DNA of 64,000 nucleotides from Piscinibacter sp047602365. Its GTDB lineage: Bacteria > Pseudomonadota > Gammaproteobacteria > Burkholderiales > Burkholderiaceae_C. Below, one piece after another: positions 60,011 to 64,000 of this stretch. The notes under the pieces were generated by a model. That model had not been told where the DNA came from and did no database searches. It saw only the letters and a program-made list of their open reading frames with translations. Location of the stretch: positions 1,178,001 through 1,242,000 of the forward strand of contig JASGHM010000002.1 of assembly GCA_047602365.1 (NCBI GenBank). Direction: 5' to 3'. Every line of letters starts with the position of its first letter. The stretch's first letter is position 1. The translations under genes were made by a program, and so were the position numbers.

Positions 60011-61969
60011 CTATTCCTTGTTCAGGCTGCGGAAGAAGGCTTCGCGGTTGCCGGGCCGGCCGAGGAAGCGCTGCACCAGTTCCTCGGGCGCGACCTGGCC
60101 GCCATTGGCCAGCACGCTGTCGCGGTAGCGGCGACCGACGACGGGGTCGAGCCGGTCGGCGGCGAAGGGCGTGCGCAGATCCTCGGCGACGACCATGCTC
60201 CACATGTAGGCGTAGTAGCCAGCCGAGTAGCCGCTGGCCACGTGACTGAAGCCGGCGGGGAACATCGAGCCCTTGACGTGGCCCAGCGGCGTGGCGCGCT
60301 CCATGCGCGCCCACAGCGCCATCGGGTCTTCGCTGCGGCGGCCGTACAGCGCCAGGTCGTAGTTCGCGAAGATCAGCTGCCGCGTCGTCGCGATGCCCTT
60401 GGCGAAGTGGCGTGCACGCTCGGCACGCTCGATCATCTCGCGCGGCACCGCCGGGCATTCGGCGCAGACCTGCTGGAACAGCGCCAGCACGGCCGGGTCG
60501 TAGACCCAGTCCTCCAGCATCTGCGACGGCGCCTCGGCGAAGTCGAGCAGCACGTTGGTGCCGCCCTGCAGCGCATAGCGCGTGGTCGACAGCAGCGCAT
60601 GCAGCGCGTGGCCGAACTCGTGCAGCAGCGTCTCCAGTTCCTCCAGCGTCAGGCCCTTGTCGTTGAAGTTGACGACCAGCGCCGCCGCCGGCAGCCGGCC
60701 ACTCTTCGTCGAGACGTTGCGGAACGACCAGACGGCCGCGTGGTTGTACTTGTCTGGCCGCGGGAACAGGTCGACGAACAAGGTGCCGAGCAGCTTGCCG
60801 TCGGGGTCGCGCGCCGCATAGGTGCGCGCCTGCGGATGCCACAGCGTCTGCTGGACCGGTTCGAAGCGCACGCCGAACAGGCGTTGCGCCAGTGCGAAGA
60901 CGAATTCGAGGCTGCGCTGCGGCGGGAAGTAGGGCCGGAAGGCCTCCTCGTCGACCGCGTAGCGCTGCACGCGCACCCGTTCGCTGAGGAACGGGATGTC
61001 CCAGCGCTGCAGCGTGACCGCCTCGGGCGCGGTGCCCGCCAGGCGGGCCTTCTCGGCACGCAGCATCGCCAGGTCGGCGCGCTCGCGCTCGGCGACCGCT
61101 GCGCCGACCTCGGCGAGAAAGCCCGAGGCCTGCGCCTCGCTCTTCACCATGCGCCGGCGCAGCGCGAAGTCGGCATAGGAGTCGAAGCCGAACAGCCGCG
61201 CATACTCGCGACGCAGTTCGGCCAGCCGGGCCAGCGTGCGCAGGTTGGCCTCGCCGCCCTGGCGCATGGTCGCGCGCCACATGCGCTCGCGTGTCGCCTC
61301 GCGCACGGCGCGCTGCAGCACCGGCTCGGCCGTCGGGTAGTCGAGCCCGAGCAGGTAACGACCCGCCGCGTCGCGCCGCGCCTTCTTCCACACCTCGTCG
61401 GGAACGCCTTCTAGTTCGTCGGCCCCGAAGGCGACGTGGTCGCGGCTCTCGCGGATGCGGCGGTCGAAGTCCTGGGCCAGCCGCGTCAGTTCCTTGTTGA
61501 TGCGGCGCACCCGCTGCTGCGCGGCCGGCTTCAGCGCGACACCGGAGTCCTCGAAAGCGTCGAGCTGCTCGCGCTGCAGGCGGCGGTCGATGTCGTCGGC
61601 GACCGGTGCGCGCTGAAGTCGCGCGTGGATGCGCGGGTTCTGCAGGAAGGCGCTGCTGACGCTCTGGTAGGCCAGGTCGCAGGCGTCGGCCGCGTCGCGC
61701 ACCGCCTTCTGCGGATGAATGGCAGGCAGCAGCCACAGCGGGCCCAGCGTGTCTTCGATGCGCTGCATCTGCGCGTCGATCGCCCCCAGCACGTCGGCGC
61801 CTTCGGGCAGGCGCTCGATGGCACGCTCGCGCTGCTTCAGGTCGGCGAGCAGCCGGTCGCAGTCGGCGCGCACCTGCGCCGCGCTGTCGTAATGCGGGAA
61901 GGAATAGACCTGCGCCGCAGCCAGCGGAGCGAGCAGCGCCAGCAGCGGGCCGAGCAGCCATCGTTTCAT
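60011..61969 (-). CDS. M3-family zinc metallopeptidase (oligopeptidase-like), exported
   Basis: A 652-residue protein with a signal peptide (MKRWLLGPLLALLAPLAAAQ) and the thimet-oligopeptidase fold. The active site is LLHEFGHALHALL, with HEFGH at about residues 450-454 and the following Glu in LLDFAEAPSQMLE. Other M3 markers: GTLFVDLFPRPDKYNHAAVW and SGYYAYMWSMVVAEDLRTPF near the end. Most M3 enzymes are cytoplasmic; the signal peptide places this one in the periplasm, where it would trim short peptides. Overlaps the small membrane protein upstream by ATGA. Confidence 0.93.
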   Translation of the reverse strand: MKRWLLGPLLALLAPLAAAQVYSFPHYDSAAQVRADCDRLLADLKQRERAIERLPEGADVLGAIDAQMQRIEDTLGPLWLLPAIHPQKAVRDAADACDLAYQSVSSAFLQNPRIHARLQRAPVADDIDRRLQREQLDAFEDSGVALKPAAQQRVRRINKELTRLAQDFDRRIRESRDHVAFGADELEGVPDEVWKKARRDAAGRYLLGLDYPTAEPVLQRAVREATRERMWRATMRQGGEANLRTLARLAELRREYARLFGFDSYADFALRRRMVKSEAQASGFLAEVGAAVAERERADLAMLRAEKARLAGTAPEAVTLQRWDIPFLSERVRVQRYAVDEEAFRPYFPPQRSLEFVFALAQRLFGVRFEPVQQTLWHPQARTYAARDPDGKLLGTLFVDLFPRPDKYNHAAVWSFRNVSTKSGRLPAAALVVNFNDKGLTLEELETLLHEFGHALHALLSTTRYALQGGTNVLLDFAEAPSQMLEDWVYDPAVLALFQQVCAECPAVPREMIERAERARHFAKGIATTRQLIFANYDLALYGRRSEDPMALWARMERATPLGHVKGSMFPAGFSHVASGYSAGYYAYMWSMVVAEDLRTPFAADRLDPVVGRRYRDSVLANGGQVAPEELVQRFLGRPGNREAFFRSLNKE

Positions 61970-62160
61970 GATTCGTCCTTGCGCCGCGAGCGCAACCAGA
62001 TCAGCAACACGCCCACGGCAGCGACGACACCGCCGCCGACCACGATGACATGCCCGACGACACCCGCGCCCTGCTGCTGCATCGCCAGGCCGAGCCCGAC
62101 GGCCAGCAGACCGCCGTAGATCAACACCCAGACCCAGGTCTCGATGGTCGAGTTGCGCAT
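61966..62160 (-). CDS. Small two-helix membrane protein
   Basis: A 64-residue protein from ATG 62160: MRNSTIETWVWVLIYGGLLAVGLGLAMQQQGAGVVGHVIVVGGGVVAAVGVLLIWLRSRRKDES is, in plain terms, two hydrophobic helices (about 9-27 and 33-55) joined by a Gln/Gly turn and ending in a basic/acidic tail, so the C-terminus should face the cytoplasm. It starts one base after the acyl-CoA dehydrogenase stop and overlaps the M3 peptidase start by 4 bases, so it is co-translated with both. I do not recognise the family. Confidence 0.8.
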   Translation of the reverse strand: MRNSTIETWVWVLIYGGLLAVGLGLAMQQQGAGVVGHVIVVGGGVVAAVGVLLIWLRSRRKDES

Positions 62161-62161
62161 C

Positions 62162-64000
62162 TCAGAACCAGGCTTCGTCCATCGTGCGGCAGGTGTCGTC
62201 GCGCGAGGCCACCACCTGCAGCCAGGCCGCGACCTTGGGCAGATCGTGGCGGAAGAAGAAGCGGCAGGCCGCCAGCTTGCCCTGCAGCAGCGCCTCGTCG
62301 CGCTCGCTGCCCTGCGCCTGCGCACACAGCGCGACGTCCAGCCAGATCCAGGCGATCACCGTGTGGCCGAAGGCCTGCAGGTAGGGCACGGCATTGCCCA
62401 GTGCGTCCTCCGGGTTGCCGGTCGCCCAGGCCGCCTTGGTGGCACGACCCACCTCGGCCAGCGCCGCGGCCAGCGCGTTGGCCATCGTCGCGAGCTCGGG
62501 CACGGCCAGCGCACGCTCGATCGTCGCATTGATCTTCGCGGCCAGCAGCTGCAGGCCCTTGCCACCGTCCATCACCACCTTGCGGCCGAGCAGGTCGAGT
62601 GCCTGGATGCCGTGCGTGCCCTCGTGGATCATGTTCAGGCGGTTGTCGCGCCAGTACTGCTCGACCGGGAAGTCGCGCGTATAGCCGTAGCCGCCGTGCA
62701 CCTGGATGGCCAGGCTGTTGGCCTCCAGGCACCACTCGCTGGGCCAGCTCTTGGCGATCGGCGTCAGCATCTCCAGCAGCAGCGCGGCCTGCGCGGCATC
62801 GTCCGGCGCGCCGGTGTGCTGCTCGTCGACCAGGCGCGCGCAGTACAGCTCCAGCGCCAGCGCACCCTCGCACCAGCTCTTCTGCGCCAGCAGCATGCGC
62901 TTGACGTCGGCGTGGCGGATGATCGGGATCTGCGGCTGCGCCGAATCCTTGCCCGACGGCCCCATCGCCCGGCCCTGCGGCCGGTTCTTCGCGTAGTCGA
63001 GGCTGGCCTCGTAGCCCGCGTAGCCGAGCATAGTCGCGCCCAGGCCGACGGCGATGCGTGCCTCGTTCATCATGTGGAACATGCAGCGCAGGCCTTCGCC
63101 GGGCTTGCCGACCAGATAGCCGATCGCACCGGCACCGCATCCGCGCGCACCGGGTACCTGCCCTCGCCGAAGTTCAGCAGCGTGTTCGGAATGCCGCGGT
63201 AGCCGAGCTTGTGGTTCAGGCCCGCCAGCGCCACGTCGTTGCGTTCGCCGGTCAGCCGGCCTTCGCTGTCGACCAGCTTCTTCGGCACGATGAACAGCGA
63301 GATGCCGCGCGTGCCCGGCACGAGCTTGCCATCCGCGCCGGGGATCTTGGCCAGCACCAGATGGACGATGTTCTCGGCCATCTCGTGCTCGCCGTTGCTG
63401 ATCCACATCTTGTTGCCGCGCAGGCGGTAGCGCGCGCCCAGCGGATCGGCTTCGAAGCCTTCGCCATCCGGCGTCGCGCGGGTGACGATGTCCGACAAGC
63501 TGGAGCCGGCCTGCGGCTCGGACAGGCACATGGTGCCGAAGAAGCGGCCGGCGAACTCGTTCTTCGCAAAGACCGTTCTGCTGCAGCGTGCTGCCATGCG
63601 CCATCAGCAGGTTGGCGTTGCCGCTCGTCAGCATGCCGGCACCGCCGACGCCGATGCCGGCCTTCGAGAAGAAGGCATGCGCGGCCATCTCGACGACGCA
63701 GGGCAGCTGCATGCCGCCGAGTTCGTAGTCCTGCGCCGCCGCCAGCATGCCCGACTCGGCATAGGCACGCGCCGCCGCGCGCGAGGCCTCCGGCACATGC
63801 ACCTTCTCGCCGTCGAACCAGGGCTCCTCGGTGTCGACGAGGCGGTTGATCGGCGCGAACTTGTCGGCGGCAAGCTTCTCGCACATGTCGAGCACGGCAT
63901 CGAAGGTCTCGCGGTTGTGCTCGGCGAAGCGCTCGCGCTGCTGCAGCGAGGCGACGTTCAGCCAGTCGTAGAGCAGGAAGTCGGCAGTCTGGCGGTAGCT
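62162..64000 (-). CDS. Acyl-CoA dehydrogenase, DmdC-like (partial, two frame breaks)
   Basis: The gene enters from the right edge (first visible residues SYRQTADFLLYDWLNVASLQQ) and stops at 62162. N-terminal domain, flavin-binding CLSEPQAGSSLSDIVTRA, GNKMWISNGEHEMAENIVHLVLAK, then MFHMMNEARIAVGLGATMLGYAGYEASLDYAKNRPQGR and C-terminal HGGYGYTRDFPVEQYWRDNRLNMIHEGTHGIQALDLLGRK with the catalytic-Glu region. Length and sequence fit the 590-600-residue 3-methylmercaptopropionyl-CoA dehydrogenase (DmdC)/long acyl-CoA dehydrogenase group. The middle part is in another frame: an extra G at 63573-63574 shifts it, and a compensating one-base loss near 63130-63150 returns it. Two breaks in one gene point to base errors or decay. 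Confidence 0.82.
   Translation of the reverse strand, partial: SYRQTADFLLYDWLNVASLQQRERFAEHNRETFDAVLDMCEKLAADKFAPINRLVDTEEPWFDGEKVHVPEASRAAARAYAESGMLAAAQDYELGGMQLPCVVEMAAHAFFSKAGIGVGGAGMLTSGNANLLMAHGSTLQQNGLCEERVRRPLLRHHVPVRAAGRLQLVGHRHPRDAGWRRLRSRSAGRALPPARQQDVDQQRRARDGREHRPSGAGQDPRRGWQARAGHARHLAVHRAEEAGRQRRPADRRTQRRGAGGPEPQARLPRHSEHAAELRRGQVPGARGCGAGAIGYLVGKPGEGLRCMFHMMNEARIAVGLGATMLGYAGYEASLDYAKNRPQGRAMGPSGKDSAQPQIPIIRHADVKRMLLAQKSWCEGALALELYCARLVDEQHTGAPDDAAQAALLLEMLTPIAKSWPSEWCLEANSLAIQVHGGYGYTRDFPVEQYWRDNRLNMIHEGTHGIQALDLLGRKVVMDGGKGLQLLAAKINATIERALAVPELATMANALAAALAEVGRATKAAWATGNPEDALGNAVPYLQAFGHTVIAWIWLDVALCAQAQGSERDEALLQGKLAACRFFFRHDLPKVAAWLQVVASRDDTCRTMDEAWF

Noticed and set aside
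59985..61961. Long N-terminal extension of the SDR frame through the M3 peptidase gene
   Set aside because: The SDR family starts at ATG 59984; upstream residues are out-of-frame M3 peptidase sequence.

Overview
The window reads as a high-GC (roughly two thirds G+C by eye) betaproteobacterial chromosome segment, most likely Burkholderiales of the Rubrivivax/Methylibium/Leptothrix type. Three things point there: the thrS-infC-rpmI-rplT-pheS-pheT-ihfA-merR-like-tRNA-Pro order, the abundance of Bug/TctC substrate-binding proteins, and intergenic repeats rich in 'AACTCGCTTCGCTC'-like words. No database search was possible; names rest on motifs, length and gene order.

Left part (1-32.9 kb) looks accessory and is devoted to carboxylate, probably tricarboxylate, catabolism. 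It opens with the broken 3' part of an SRAP/YedK-like gene. Next come an orphan Bug protein divergent from a LysR regulator, then an operon (3.3-10.3 kb) of Tat-exported lactonase, anion:cation symporter, divergent aconitase, leaderless periplasmic-type binding protein, hotdog thioesterase and an unknown protein. Convergent to it is a 2-methylaconitate module (acnD-prpF-prpB, no prpC) sharing a promoter region with another Bug protein. Then follow a GntR regulator with two winged helices, a complete tripartite tricarboxylate transporter (TctCBA), a further Bug protein, an isocitrate/isopropylmalate dehydrogenase-like enzyme, a porin and a second two-winged GntR protein. A minus-strand block carries NDH-2, an amidohydrolase, a second dehydrogenase paralogue, a 2-hydroxycarboxylate symporter and an aldehyde dehydrogenase; an ABM/cupin pair lies divergent from a second LysR regulator. 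My reading is a coordinated uptake and breakdown route for an exogenous (methyl)tricarboxylate: porin and transporters bring it in, a lactonase opens lactones, AcnA-like/AcnD/PrpF move water and double bonds, and PrpB or the dehydrogenases cut the chain.

A gap with a 12-bp tandem repeat, a strong terminator and tRNA-Pro(GGG) at 33.2 kb mark an abrupt switch to core translation genes (33.3-41.0 kb): merR-like, ihfA, pheT, pheS, rplT, rpmI, infC (apparent ATC start) and thrS. Upstream of thrS is a 15-codon frame with five threonine codons followed by an intrinsic terminator, a candidate threonine attenuator.

Right part (41.2-64 kb) is mixed chromosomal content: a glycine-zipper lipoprotein, DUF4331 protein plus mini-lipoprotein, a thioesterase paralogous to the one at 9.3 kb, a patatin-like hydrolase, a cobalt-type nitrile hydratase (nthA, nthB and a frameshifted activator), a chemotaxis receptor with a sigma-28-like promoter, Tex, a BaiN-like flavoprotein, DUF1223 and ASCH proteins, and acyl-CoA/redox clusters (SDR, GST, AidB-like ACAD, CurA-like reductase, PaaI thioesterase, SDR, M3 peptidase, DmdC-like ACAD running off the right edge). 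A nested inverted-repeat element occupies 57.28-57.71 kb. Three single-base frame breaks (nitrile hydratase activator once, last acyl-CoA dehydrogenase twice) and one internal stop suggest either local sequence errors or genuine decay.
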